A stretch of DNA of 64,000 bases. It comes from Paenibacillus sp. 1_12. GTDB lineage: Bacteria; Bacillota; Bacilli; Paenibacillales; NBRC-103111. Positions 45,376-54,775 of this stretch are shown piece by piece. A program made the position numbers and the translations under genes. The stretch spans positions 186,001 to 250,000 of the forward strand of contig NZ_FOTE01000003.1 in the NCBI RefSeq assembly GCF_900114475.1. Reading direction: 5' to 3'. Under the pieces are notes generated by a model. The model did no database searches and had not been told where the DNA came from. It worked only from the letters and a program-made list of their open reading frames with translations. Position 1 is the stretch's first letter. Every line of letters starts with the position of its first letter.

Positions 45376-45701
45376 GCTTGACCCTCCCCAATCACACGGT
45401 CAACAGCTGTACGGAACAAATTCCACTCTTGCTGCTTAGTCTGCAGCTGTTTTTTTCCATTGTCCGTTAATCGATAATACTTTCTTTTACGGCCTTCCTG
45501 CTCACTCCAATACGACTCGACGATTTTGTCGGCCTCCAAGGTATGTAGAATGGGATAGAGGGTTCCTTCCTTAAAGGTGAATAGACCGCTGGATCGGCTT
45601 TCGATCTCTTTGGTCATTTCATAGCCATACATTTCCTTGCGCCCAAGCAGAGTCAGGATCAGCATCGCAGTACTGCCCTTCATAAGCTCTTTGTTAACCA
45701 T
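45372..45701 (-). CDS. PadR-family transcriptional regulator
   Basis: A 109-residue protein; AGGAGG selects the ATG at 45701 (MVNKELMKGSTAML). The winged-helix pattern LLGRKEMYGYEMTKEIESRSSGLFTFKEGTLYPILHTLEADKIVESYW, then GRKRKYYRLTDNGKKQL, is classic PadR. It is the first gene of a two-gene unit with the FtsW-like protein and probably controls it and itself. The inducer is unknown. Confidence 0.92.
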   Translation of the reverse strand: MVNKELMKGSTAMLILTLLGRKEMYGYEMTKEIESRSSGLFTFKEGTLYPILHTLEADKIVESYWSEQEGRKRKYYRLTDNGKKQLQTKQQEWNLFRTAVDRVIGEGQA

Positions 45702-45795
45702 GGTATACCTCCTCATAAAATATGGGTTTTTCCGCTGTGCTCTGCAGCTGCCGTAAGTCAAGCATTGAGTTCCAATGCATCGAATATCTATGTAT

Positions 45796-45824
45796 AGTAT
45801 AACAGCTGCCCATTAACAAAACAA
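45796..45824 (-). promoter_or_regulatory. Promoter of the padR-ftsW unit
   Basis: On the minus strand, -35 TTGTTT (45824-45819), 17-bp spacer, -10 TATACT (45801-45796), about 95 bp before the PadR start codon. Confidence 0.6.
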
Positions 45825-45913
45825 ATTTTATCAAAAAGACTTATATTACGAGTTATGTAGTACTTCTATAAGACTTGTGTGGATCCAAGGGGGAGAACAT
45901 ATAAAAACAATAG

Positions 45914-45972
45914 TTGACAATGAGAATGAGAACCATTATCATTTAATTATCAACAAATTGAGAATCATTATC
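45914..45972 (+). promoter_or_regulatory. Fur-controlled promoter with two Fur boxes
   Basis: -35 TTGACA (45914-45919), 17-bp spacer and -10 TATCAT (45937-45942). The box GAGAATGAGAACCATTATC (45922-45940) matches the 19-bp Fur consensus at 16 of 19 positions and covers the spacer and -10. A second box, 45954-45972, matches 15 of 19. This is the usual layout for iron-dependent repression. Confidence 0.75.
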
Positions 45973-46007
45973 AGGTTTAGATCAATCCCTAAGGAGGATA
46001 TTTCCCA

Positions 46008-46160
46008 ATGGTATTACTGCTTTGCTTATTGTTGCCAATACTGTTTGTAACATTAACGTTAATTGTATGCTATTGGTGGAGTATGCGGGATTACCATACA
46101 TATGAATCAATGGGGTTGAAAGGGAAATTCGCGGGGCGAGCCACGGATACACACAAATAA
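46008..46160 (+). CDS. 50-residue single-pass membrane peptide, Fur-regulated
   Basis: AAGGAGG lies 10 bp before ATG 46008. The peptide has one hydrophobic helix (LLLCLLLPILFVTLTLIVCYWW) and a short basic tail (GLKGKFAGRATDTHK). It was missed by a minimum-length cut. It sits directly behind the Fur promoter and is followed after 28 bp by the DUF2325 gene. It could be a small regulator or accessory subunit in iron homeostasis; I recognise no family. Confidence 0.65.
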   Translation: MVLLLCLLLPILFVTLTLIVCYWWSMRDYHTYESMGLKGKFAGRATDTHK

Positions 46161-46188
46161 ACTGCAGAAACAAATAGGAGGATTAAGA

Positions 46189-46494
46189 ATGCCATCGTTA
46201 TTGGTTGTAGGTGCCGATCATTTAGGGAATATGCCGGAGCAGTTAGCAAATATAGGTTTTGATGACGTTATGCATTTGTCGGGGCGGAAATCTCAATCAG
46301 TACGCAAAGGAATACCCGAGAAAATAGATGCTGTACTGGTGTTGACCGACTACATTAATCATAATTTAACCAAGGTCATCAAGCAGCAGGCGAAAGATCA
46401 GGAATTACCGATTTATTATGCCAAAAGATCATGGTGTTCCGTACAAAAAGCATTGTGCTCCTGCGAGCATGTATGTAAATTTATGGAAAATTAG
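46189..46494 (+). CDS. DUF2325-domain protein, Fur-regulated
   Basis: A 101-residue protein, TAGGAGG upstream. The start SLLVVGADHLGNMPEQLANIGFDDVMHLSGR and the segment DAVLVLTDYINHNLTKVIKQQAK match DUF2325, a small Rossmann-like domain. Its C-terminus has four Cys (WCSVQKALCSCEHVCKF), which suggests metal or redox binding. With the Fur boxes upstream it is expected to be made under iron limitation. The function is unknown. Confidence 0.75.
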   Translation: MPSLLVVGADHLGNMPEQLANIGFDDVMHLSGRKSQSVRKGIPEKIDAVLVLTDYINHNLTKVIKQQAKDQELPIYYAKRSWCSVQKALCSCEHVCKFMEN

Positions 46495-46518
46495 TAGTGG
46501 ATAAAAGAAAATCAGAAC

Positions 46519-46550
46519 AAAAAGTCCCGATGAAATTATCGGGGCTTTTT
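46519..46550 (+). terminator. Intrinsic terminator of the Fur-regulated unit
   Basis: AAAAAGTCCCGAT (46519-46531) pairs with ATCGGGGCTTTTT (46538-46550), one G-U pair, ending in five T. Confidence 0.85.
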
Positions 46551-46645
46551 GGTGTCCACTATCGTTAGGCGAAAACTTCTAATGGATGGACCTATTCAAG
46601 GCTCTAATAGCTTGGATTCGTTATCTGATTTCTTTTGTCGGTCAG

Positions 46646-46677
46646 AAAAAAGGAACTGTCAGCGACAGTTCCTTTTT
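46646..46677. terminator. Bidirectional terminator downstream of metY copy 2
   Basis: AAAAAAGGAACTGTC (46646-46660) and GACAGTTCCTTTTT (46664-46677) form a perfect stem with a 3-nt loop and T runs on both strands. It lies 20 bp after the leftward metY stop codon. Confidence 0.85.
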
Positions 46678-46697
46678 AGAGTAAGCTTCTATAAGAA

Positions 46698-48041
<1,344 letters not shown>

Positions 48042-48137
48042 TCATTTTCTCATATTTTCCAATAAATTAAAAGAGAAGGTCCACCTAGGTTATGCCTATT
48101 CAAGCAATGATATAGAAGTATCCGTACGAAAACAGAA

Positions 48138-48169
48138 CAAAGCCTCGCAGCATGAAGCTGAAGGCTTTG
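48138..48169 (-). terminator. Hairpin downstream of the GH26 gene
   Basis: CAAAGCCT (48138-48145) pairs with AGGCTTTG (48162-48169), with an inner AGC/GCT. On the minus strand it is followed by TTCTGTTTT, a weak T-rich tail, 22 bp past the gene end. Confidence 0.45.
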
Positions 48170-48190
48170 AATGGTATGTGGATGTCCGCT

Positions 48191-49768
48191 TTATTTGGGA
48201 AGCGGGACCTGCTGCTCGGCCAACTTCTCCATGCTGCGGCTGTAAGCAGTAATGGTTAGCGGCTGCGCAGGATCAAGCTTGGCAAAGTCCAAATCGACTT
48301 CCCATGGCAGCTCGTGGGAGATACTGAGCTGCTTGCCTGCTTGTGAATATCCTACAGCAAAGGGCTGATCGCTATGCGGCATGGACACGTAAGTGAACAC
48401 CTTATGTTTGCCTTGAACACTGCTTCTGCTTGCTTGCGTGAGCGGCTTATACATGATATTTTCCTTGGTTTGGGCTTGTTCTTTTACCTGACTCAAATAA
48501 AAGTCACTCTGAATTAATCGCTGGTAGAGACGATCGGCGAAGGCGTTCTCACCAAGATCATATACGGCTTCCATGTTGCTTCGGACTGCTCTTTCTTTGC
48601 TGAAGTTAAAATAGGTGATCGCCTTTACTCTTGGATACAGCCGCGGCAAGTAGGCATATAAATCGCCGAGCTGATCCTCGGCCCAACGCTCATAGCTTTC
48701 ATTCTTGATCAGGTTATAGTGGGACACGCCGCTTTCCGAAATCATAATCGGTTTATTCGGGTAGGCTTCGCTTAGAGGACGGAATGATTGCAAAAATCCG
48801 CTCTTGTCGTCACTCGCACTTTGTGGACCATCGATAGCATAAAGCGAATAACCGATCCAATCCACATAATCGTCACCAGGGTAATAAGCATCAATGTTAT
48901 CCATCGGCATAAAATTGGGCGACCAGACCATGACGACATTCGGTGCTTCTTCCTTCATGATCTTATGAATAAGCTGGAACTTCTCGATATATTTGACAGG
49001 ATCTCCGTACCAAGGTACCCAGGCTCCATTCATTTCTGAGGCATAACGCAGAAACACGGGAATTCCCGATGCTTTGGCTTCCTTCGCAAACGTACGCACA
49101 TATTCATCATCCAGCACATCGTCCAAGCCATAACGAGGCTCCCAACCGATCTGCAAAGAGCCGCCCATCGCCTTCACATTATCGGCCTGCTGTATGGGGA
49201 AATACGAATTCGTCTGGGTCTGTACCTTACGCCAGCCGACATAGGTCAAATACATCGCATGGGTACGACCGTATACCGGCTCAATCTGCTTCCAGTTAAA
49301 AGCGACACGCTTATCGGCTCCGAGCATACCGAGGTAAACGCCAGTCACTGGCTCGAATTTAGCAAGCTGCGCATGGGGGGCTGCCGGAACGCTTACATAG
49401 GCTTCCAAGGTGACATGACTGTCTGTTGAAATTGCAGCGGACTCCGAAGCAGACTGCATCAGCAGTTTGTCGGGCTCCTTGTCAGCATATTGTCGGCTTA
49501 ATTGTTCCAGTGTATCCGCTTGTGAGAGCTCATTCTTATCTCTATAGAAAGCCGCTTTCCGGCTCGTATAATCGGCTGCAAGCCGCCATTCCTGTTTCTC
49601 CACGGCACTATCAATTTGGGTGCTCCACCAGGTAAGGGTAGAGTTGGGCGGATCAGATTCCGCTGCAAGCGTCGTTATGGCCAATGAAGCATTTTGCCAG
49701 CGCTGCTGCCCCCAATAGGCAACAATACCTAATAATAAACATGCAGCTACCAACACAATTTTTCTCAT
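48191..49768 (-). CDS. GH26-family beta-glycosidase (mannanase-like), exported
   Basis: A 525-residue protein starting MRKIVLVAACLLLGIVAYWG, a signal or anchor segment; GGGGG is 9 bp before the ATG at 49768, so the upstream ATG at 49777 is not chosen. Residues ~135-430 form a GH26-like barrel. Acid/base Glu245 is in RYASEMNGAWVPW and the probable nucleophile Glu345 in KPIMISESGV. The ~100-residue C-terminal beta domain is not recognised. It would hydrolyse beta-mannan or a related glycan outside the membrane. Confidence 0.82.
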   Translation of the reverse strand: MRKIVLVAACLLLGIVAYWGQQRWQNASLAITTLAAESDPPNSTLTWWSTQIDSAVEKQEWRLAADYTSRKAAFYRDKNELSQADTLEQLSRQYADKEPDKLLMQSASESAAISTDSHVTLEAYVSVPAAPHAQLAKFEPVTGVYLGMLGADKRVAFNWKQIEPVYGRTHAMYLTYVGWRKVQTQTNSYFPIQQADNVKAMGGSLQIGWEPRYGLDDVLDDEYVRTFAKEAKASGIPVFLRYASEMNGAWVPWYGDPVKYIEKFQLIHKIMKEEAPNVVMVWSPNFMPMDNIDAYYPGDDYVDWIGYSLYAIDGPQSASDDKSGFLQSFRPLSEAYPNKPIMISESGVSHYNLIKNESYERWAEDQLGDLYAYLPRLYPRVKAITYFNFSKERAVRSNMEAVYDLGENAFADRLYQRLIQSDFYLSQVKEQAQTKENIMYKPLTQASRSSVQGKHKVFTYVSMPHSDQPFAVGYSQAGKQLSISHELPWEVDLDFAKLDPAQPLTITAYSRSMEKLAEQQVPLPK

Positions 49769-49904
49769 ATGCAGCATCCCCCAGCAATCCCTTAGCCATA
49801 AAGTATATGATTCATTATATCTTAAAAAAGTACGGGATAGGGCTTAACTTCAGAAAGATTTTTGAGAGCTGCCGCTGCATCGAATATGCTCAACACACAG
49901 CTTA

Positions 49905-50099
49905 TCATGACTTGGATTCAAATTTTAGGCAAGGGTGACCGGAGGACCTTTTGACGAGCGTGGAGGGCATCTCAGCTGTCTTGAAGCCGAAGGCCTTACA
50001 GCCTCTGGGAAACGCAGGATCCCAAGTTACATAGTAATGAACGCATTTGATGCAGTTGATGATGAATTTGGCTGAAGCCTTGTCGCTATCCTCTTTCAT
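49905..50099 (-). CDS. Small conserved Cys-motif protein
   Basis: A 64-residue protein with INCIKCVHYYVTWDPAFPRGCKAFGFK, then MPSTLVKRSSGHPCLKFE. Four Cys with this spacing and the PxGCKAFGFK motif recur in small Bacillales proteins, some labelled uracil-DNA glycosylase without real similarity; I make no such claim. The Cys may bind zinc. AGAGG precedes the ATG. Confidence 0.6.
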   Translation of the reverse strand: MKEDSDKASAKFIINCIKCVHYYVTWDPAFPRGCKAFGFKTAEMPSTLVKRSSGHPCLKFESKS

Positions 50100-50396
50100 G
50101 GGAATACCTCTTTTATATATACAATTTTAAACATAATAATGAGCTGAGAATAATATACCTTATACGTAGGATCGAAAGTATAGCATGAAACCCATCGAAT
50201 CAGCAGCTAAGGAAGACGTAAAATTGGACTTGTTAGGATAGAATGATAAAGATTTATGGAAATCATTGATTTCGACAAAAATAATGCATATTTTTTTGAA
50301 ATGATTACCATCAAGTGACATTCTTTTTTGAAAGGCTCTATTATAATAATTAAAGTAAAGTGAAATTATGAATATGGGATGGAGAGTGGAATTTTA
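50100..50396. other. AT-rich intergenic region
   Basis: About 300 bp with no convincing gene. GAAATCATTGATTTC (50259-50273) is an imperfect palindrome around a 3-bp centre. The sequence is AT-rich with homopolymer T runs. No promoter with both boxes at good spacing could be assigned. Confidence 0.4.
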
Positions 50397-50591
50397 ATGA
50401 TAGGTTCCAAGATTACTGTGGATATTTATGCAATTATGGCTGAACTCAATCTCTCAATAGAAAAGCTACAAGAGTCGAACGTACTGGATTGCACAAAGAA
50501 ATTTCACAACAATGTTCCCTTCCCAAAAGGATTCGAGCTGTTATCGGAATCGTATCATAAAGAATTGGGAACAGCTCCATTCAGCAGGTAA
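50397..50591 (+). CDS. Small hypothetical protein
   Basis: A 64-residue protein; GGAGAGTGG about 7 bp upstream supports ATG 50397. Its start MIGSKITVDIYAIMAELNLSIEKLQESNVLD looks helical and soluble, with no Cys cluster and no signal sequence. I do not recognise a family. It lies alone, convergent with the XRE regulator. Confidence 0.45.
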   Translation: MIGSKITVDIYAIMAELNLSIEKLQESNVLDCTKKFHNNVPFPKGFELLSESYHKELGTAPFSR

Positions 50592-50664
50592 CCAAGTAAA
50601 ACCCATGCCCCAATTGGGAAACATAGGCTCTTGCACAATAAAAAAATGGTGATGTGCTTATCGC

Positions 50665-51033
50665 TTAGCTAGACGACCGTTGCGCACGGATGAAATGGAT
50701 AAACCGAGTGGCTTCTTCTGAAGTCAGCTCTCTGCCATCAATCGTCAATGTGAATTTGTCCAGTACCGCTTGATCTGAAAGCTCTAAATGGCTGACAAAT
50801 TCTTTAGCGTGTTCGTTCACAGAACGACTGAGTTCTTCACTGCGGCCCATTAAGTAGTCGACGGATACGGCGAAAAAGTCAGCAATTCTCTGAATGGTCT
50901 CATAATCGGGTTCTCTTCGATTATTCTCATAGTGAGATAGGGCTGAGCGTGTTATCCCAACTTTCACGGCTAGCTCTTCTTGGGTTAAGTGTTTTTCATC
51001 CCGAAGATCTGCAATTCTATGCCCATATTTCAT
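50665..51033 (-). CDS. XRE-family transcriptional regulator
   Basis: A 122-residue protein. Residues 5-62 are a Cro/C1-type helix-turn-helix (RIADLRDEKHLTQEELAVKVGITRSALSHYENNRREPDYETIQRIADFF). Residues 63-122 form a second domain ending LTSEEATRFIHFIRAQRSS, like the dimer or SinI-type helix of ImmR/SlrR-like regulators. It is the only XRE regulator in the window and is near genes preceded by SinR-like operators. Whether it binds them is untested. Confidence 0.85.
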   Translation of the reverse strand: MKYGHRIADLRDEKHLTQEELAVKVGITRSALSHYENNRREPDYETIQRIADFFAVSVDYLMGRSEELSRSVNEHAKEFVSHLELSDQAVLDKFTLTIDGRELTSEEATRFIHFIRAQRSSS

Positions 51034-51377
51034 ATTATGTCATGTCCTCCTCACACCCACACTACATTGGGCAAGCCTTATCTCTGTTATATCACTAATT
51101 GTACTATAAAAGAAAGTTGTCGAAAACGGTTAACTTGTTACATTTTGTATATTAACCTATAAATGACGATACGTAAAGTACCAAAAATTAAAGATACTAT
51201 TTAGGTTATTAAACGATATGCGAAACTCATTATTGCCATCCTTATGAGGATCAAACGGGTCACCTTAAAGAATTGCAGTGAGTATCCATTTGTACATCGA
51301 TAGGCTGCTGATCGAAAACTAAAAAGGACAAGGGAGCGTAGTGCCTCTCTTGTCCTTTTACTTAATAGAAGGATCAA
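51034..51377. other. Intergenic region between the XRE gene and a small secreted protein gene
   Basis: About 340 bp without a gene. It holds the XRE ribosome site (GAGGAGG, minus strand) and the terminator at 51321-51359. No GTTCTYT repeat is seen here. Confidence 0.4.
51321..51359. terminator. Terminator downstream of the small secreted protein gene
   Basis: AAAAAGGACAAG (51321-51332) pairs with CTTGTCCTTTT (51349-51359), with T runs on both strands. It serves the leftward gene ending at 51378 and could be bidirectional. Confidence 0.8.
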
Positions 51378-51668
51378 TTAGTTACAATACCATTTTTTCC
51401 AGATATCAATAGATTCATCAATAGGGCGATTGTTTTTATTATTCTCATACCAATCCTTGGCGTCTTTGTTTTTATTCCAAAAATCTTTTAAATCGTCTTT
51501 GGAATTGTTACTGCTTGAAACAAATGAAAAAATCTTATTAATAATCGTTTGGTCGTAGCTGTTATTATGAGGATCTGAATGATTGTCTTTGGCTGCGAAG
51601 GCTGCTGTAGGAAATGTCATCACACTGCAAAACAAAACGATGCATACTACCCTTTTTAACCTATTCAT
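51378..51668 (-). CDS. Small secreted Asn/Lys/Asp-rich protein
   Basis: A 96-residue protein with a clear signal peptide (MNRLKRVVCIVLFCSVMTFPTAAFAA, cut after AFA-A). The ~70-residue mature part is polar (NNSYDQTIINKIF, FWNKNKDAKDWYENNKNN) and ends WKKWYCN with a single Cys. AAGGAGGAG precedes the ATG. A near-perfect GTTCTTTATAAAGAAT palindrome lies 40 bp upstream. I recognise no family; secreted peptide-like roles such as matrix or signal are possible. Confidence 0.65.
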   Translation of the reverse strand: MNRLKRVVCIVLFCSVMTFPTAAFAAKDNHSDPHNNSYDQTIINKIFSFVSSSNNSKDDLKDFWNKNKDAKDWYENNKNNRPIDESIDIWKKWYCN

Positions 51669-51707
51669 GGCGAGCTCCTCCTTCTTTAATTATTGATATA
51701 ATCATAT

Positions 51708-51723
51708 GTTCTTTATAAAGAAT
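51708..51723. promoter_or_regulatory. SinR-like operator in front of the small secreted protein gene
   Basis: GTTCTTTATAAAGAAT is a one-mismatch copy of the inverted SinR half-site GTTCTYT-N2-ARAGAAC. The exact version GTTCTTTATAAAGAAC sits at the lasso promoter (57235-57250). In B. subtilis the eps operator has the same half-site and spacing. Confidence 0.5.
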
Positions 51724-51885
51724 CATACATCAAATTTAAGAGTTTGAATACTAATAATTACCAAATTTTGTTTCCGACATAAACCTCCAGATTCACAATA
51801 AGTTCGACCATCCTGAATAGTTCTGGTTTTATGCTCCGGATCTATTTATCTCGATACAATATGGACTAAAAATAAAAAAATAAGG

Positions 51886-51914
51886 TTGACACGATACAAT
51901 AAGTATCATAAAGT
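51886..51914 (+). promoter_or_regulatory. Promoter with an operator-like palindrome before the chain-length/kinase unit
   Basis: -35 TTGACA (51886-51891), 17-bp spacer, -10 TAAAGT (51909-51914). The spacer contains GATAC-AATAA-GTATC (51893-51907), a repressor-site-like inverted repeat. Half-site copies of GATACAAT (51853 region) and GTATCATTA (downstream) flank it. Confidence 0.5.
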
Positions 51915-52002
51915 TAGTAATGTAGTCAATGTTACAAAAAGTATCATTATTATCATTTTATTGCAGTAAACAGGGAAAGATGACTGCCTTTGGAGGGGAA
52001 TC

Positions 52003-52764
52003 GTGGAGATCAATCTTAAAGAATACTTAGTTATTATAAAGAAGCGCTTGTGGCTTGTTGTTGTAATCGTTTTTATATGTACGGCTTTGACTGCCGTTTA
52101 CAGTACTAATAATTATAAACCGCTTTATCAAGCCTCCACAAAATTAATTGTCAACAAAATTGGAGAAAAAGACCAGATGGGCAAGGAACGAATCGACTAT
52201 GGTGCCATCGGTACGAATCTCGCACTCATGAATACGTATAAAGAAATTATTAAAACCCCAGCGATTATGGACAAAGTCGTTCAACGGTATCCAGATATCA
52301 ATTTATCTGCAGAGCAGCTGAGTTATATTACTACAGTATCCGACTTACATGAAACACAGTTAATGACTATCATTGTCCAGTACTATTCCCATGAACAGGC
52401 TGTAAAAATTGTCAATGCCGTTTCGGATGTGTTCCAAGCGGAAATCCCCAAAATCATGAAGGTTGATAACATCACGATATTGAATAGAGCGAAGCTGCAG
52501 GATGATCCATTACCCATCAATAAAAAGTCCAACCAATACATCATTCTTAGCTTTGTGGCTTCCTTATTGGTATCAATCGGAATCATTATCTTGTTAGAAT
52601 CTTTAGATGATACGTTGAAAACAGACCAGGATATTCGTCAAGCGATGGACCTTACCACTATTGCTTACATACCTAAGATAAAGAAAAAAGAGTTGAAGTC
52701 ACCTAAAAAAAAGAAATTCCGAACCCACACAGGAGACGAGAACTATGCCAAAACCATCCACTAG
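52003..52764 (+). CDS. Wzz/chain-length modulator of a tyrosine kinase (YwqC/TkmA-like)
   Basis: A 253-residue protein starting GTG 52003 behind GGAGGGG. It has two membrane helices, at ~residues 15-35 (LWLVVVIVFICTALTAVYS) and ~175-195 (YIILSFVASLLVSIGIIILLES), with an extracellular Wzz-type loop between. The C-terminal cytoplasmic tail is basic (KKKELKSPKKKKFRTH). In Gram-positives this protein activates the adjacent BY-kinase and helps polysaccharide export. It overlaps the kinase gene by 20 bp. Confidence 0.85.
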   Translation: MEINLKEYLVIIKKRLWLVVVIVFICTALTAVYSTNNYKPLYQASTKLIVNKIGEKDQMGKERIDYGAIGTNLALMNTYKEIIKTPAIMDKVVQRYPDINLSAEQLSYITTVSDLHETQLMTIIVQYYSHEQAVKIVNAVSDVFQAEIPKIMKVDNITILNRAKLQDDPLPINKKSNQYIILSFVASLLVSIGIIILLESLDDTLKTDQDIRQAMDLTTIAYIPKIKKKELKSPKKKKFRTHTGDENYAKTIH

Positions 52765-53410
52765 TCCCCCGATTTTGATGCAAATTAATCCCAACTCGTT
52801 AACTTCGGAGGCCTATCGATCCTTAAGGTTTAATATTGAGTTTTCTGATTTTGAACATGAGGTAAAAACAATTGCTATTACCTCAGCAAATCGAGGAGAA
52901 GGTAAAACGACAACGGCGCTAAATTTGGCGGTTGCGTATGCACAGATGGGAAAGAAAGTCGTTTTGCTTGACGCTGATCTGCGTAAGCCGTCCGTCCACA
53001 TTGCCTTTGGGGGGGACAGCAGCAGGGGACTGACTAGTTTTCTTAACGAAAGAAGCTCTATGAACGAAATCATACATGAGTCGTATGTAGATGGCTTATC
53101 CATCATTATAGCGGGAGCGATCCCGCCTAATCCGTCTGAATTGCTGGCATCAAAGCAGATGAATGTGCTTCTGGCAGAATTAAAGAACAGCTACGATCTG
53201 ATTATTATCGATACCCCTCCGGTATTAATGCTAACCGATGCGAAGGTGGTGGCCTCCAAGTGTGATGGTGTCCTGCTTGTTGTCGAATATGGCAAAGTCA
53301 AACGCAGGGAGGGCAAGAAGGTAAAGGATGAGCTAATGCTCGCCAAGGCTAAGCTGATAGGGGTTGTTTTGAATAAAATTAATACTCAGGATGCGGATGA
53401 CTATTCATAG
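52745..53410 (+). CDS. BY-kinase / CpsD-type tyrosine autokinase
   Basis: A 221-residue protein with Walker A AITSANRGEGKTTTALNLA near residue 50, Walker A' VVLLDADLRKP near 75 and Walker B DLIIIDTPPVLML near 145. This is the BY-kinase (CpsD/YwqD) pattern. The C-terminal tail has few Tyr (only DDYS at the very end), fewer than the usual Tyr cluster. It works with the modulator just upstream. Confidence 0.88.
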   Translation: MPKPSTSPPILMQINPNSLTSEAYRSLRFNIEFSDFEHEVKTIAITSANRGEGKTTTALNLAVAYAQMGKKVVLLDADLRKPSVHIAFGGDSSRGLTSFLNERSSMNEIIHESYVDGLSIIIAGAIPPNPSELLASKQMNVLLAELKNSYDLIIIDTPPVLMLTDAKVVASKCDGVLLVVEYGKVKRREGKKVKDELMLAKAKLIGVVLNKINTQDADDYS

Positions 53411-53465
53411 TGGGAGTTATCCAGATGGACTTAATAAATTTATGTTAGGAGTGGACTCTTAGCAG

Positions 53466-54758
53466 ATGAGAAAAAAAAGACGAAAACCGTATAGACGAGT
53501 CTTGAAGACAGTCAGCATTTTGGCGCTGAGTTTTACAATCATTGCAGGATGCTCGGAAACGATTCCATTAAATCACGAATCTAATACCGCCGTGCAGGAG
53601 CAGCCGTTGAAAAGCGTAAAGGTGTATAAAGTGGCTAAGCAAAAAATTGGAGATCCGGTTGAGCGTGCTGCGGACGTTCAATCCTCGGTTCAATTTGACA
53701 TTATAGCGAAAGCTGGCGGAGATATCGAGAAGGTGCTGAAAAACCGTGAAGAATCGGTTCAAGAAGGGGAAGTCATCGTCAAGGTGAATTCGGCCGATGC
53801 CAAATTCGAGAAGGAAAGGGCAGTACTTGCCGTTGAAACAATTCAGACGTCAATCAATAATTCGCGGGAAAAGGCTCGAAAAGAGATGGAAACCCAGAAA
53901 CGAGAATTAAACAACTCTATTCTGAAGCTGGAAATGGGACTGGGCGACATGACAAGAAATTACAATAAACTGAAAAATGACTATGAGGTTGGGTTAGCTA
54001 CCAAAGCCCAGCTCTATCAGATGGATGTTCAACTGAGGAATGCCCAAATGGATCTGGATCAAATGAAGCAAAGACAAAGGCAAAGCGTTCAAGATTCAAG
54101 TGCCTCTCTGCCAGAAATGGAAACGCAGCTCAAAAATGCTCAGCTCTCTCTACAGCAGCTTGAACAATCCTTGTCCTACCTTGAAATTAAATCGCCTGCA
54201 AGCGGAATTTTAATGGGGATTTCCCTTGAAGCGGGAATGACGCTGCAAGCAGGGAGCAAAATCGGTGTCATTCAGAAGCTTGATCCGATTAGAATTAAGG
54301 CGCTGCTAACCGCTGATGAAGCCAAATATGTAAGCAGTAAAACAGAATTAACCTACTATTTGCCAGGAACGACACAAAAGTATAGAGGAAAGGTCAGCTT
54401 CCTCTCCAAGGTTATCGATCCTGATACGAAGGCGTACGAAATCAACCTGGACGTGCCCAATAAAGAGATGACTTTGAAACCCGGAATGAAGGTATGGTTA
54501 CAGTTGACCGAAGAGCAGGATCAAATCGTGTTAACGATTCCTACATACAGCATCGTCAAACAAGGAGAAGATTCCTTTGTATATGTGCTAGCGGGAGATT
54601 CGGTTGAAAAGCGCAAGGTGCAGCTTGGCCGGGTGAATGAGCCTGATCAAGAAGTGCTCTCTGGTGTTAAAGAAGGCGAACAGGTCGTCATATCCAACCC
54701 GAATCAATTGAGAGACAAAGAGAAGGTGCAGAGGGCTGCCGTGGAAGTACCAAAATGA
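53466..54758 (+). CDS. HlyD-family membrane-fusion adaptor lipoprotein
   Basis: A 430-residue lipoprotein; lipobox IIAGC gives an anchored Cys near residue 28. Lipoyl and beta-barrel segments flank a long coiled coil (~residues 110-240, KARKEMETQKRELNNSILKLEM onward). The C-terminal barrel includes LKPGMKVWLQLTEEQ and SGVKEGEQVVISNP. Such adaptors couple exporters to the outside. No permease or ABC gene is adjacent, which is unusual. Confidence 0.82.
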   Translation: MRKKRRKPYRRVLKTVSILALSFTIIAGCSETIPLNHESNTAVQEQPLKSVKVYKVAKQKIGDPVERAADVQSSVQFDIIAKAGGDIEKVLKNREESVQEGEVIVKVNSADAKFEKERAVLAVETIQTSINNSREKARKEMETQKRELNNSILKLEMGLGDMTRNYNKLKNDYEVGLATKAQLYQMDVQLRNAQMDLDQMKQRQRQSVQDSSASLPEMETQLKNAQLSLQQLEQSLSYLEIKSPASGILMGISLEAGMTLQAGSKIGVIQKLDPIRIKALLTADEAKYVSSKTELTYYLPGTTQKYRGKVSFLSKVIDPDTKAYEINLDVPNKEMTLKPGMKVWLQLTEEQDQIVLTIPTYSIVKQGEDSFVYVLAGDSVEKRKVQLGRVNEPDQEVLSGVKEGEQVVISNPNQLRDKEKVQRAAVEVPK

Positions 54759-54775
54759 AACTGGAGTGAACATAA

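Noticed and set aside
49905-50099. Uracil-DNA glycosylase
   Set aside because: Small proteins of this type are sometimes labelled so, but 64 residues cannot hold the glycosylase fold and no motif is present.
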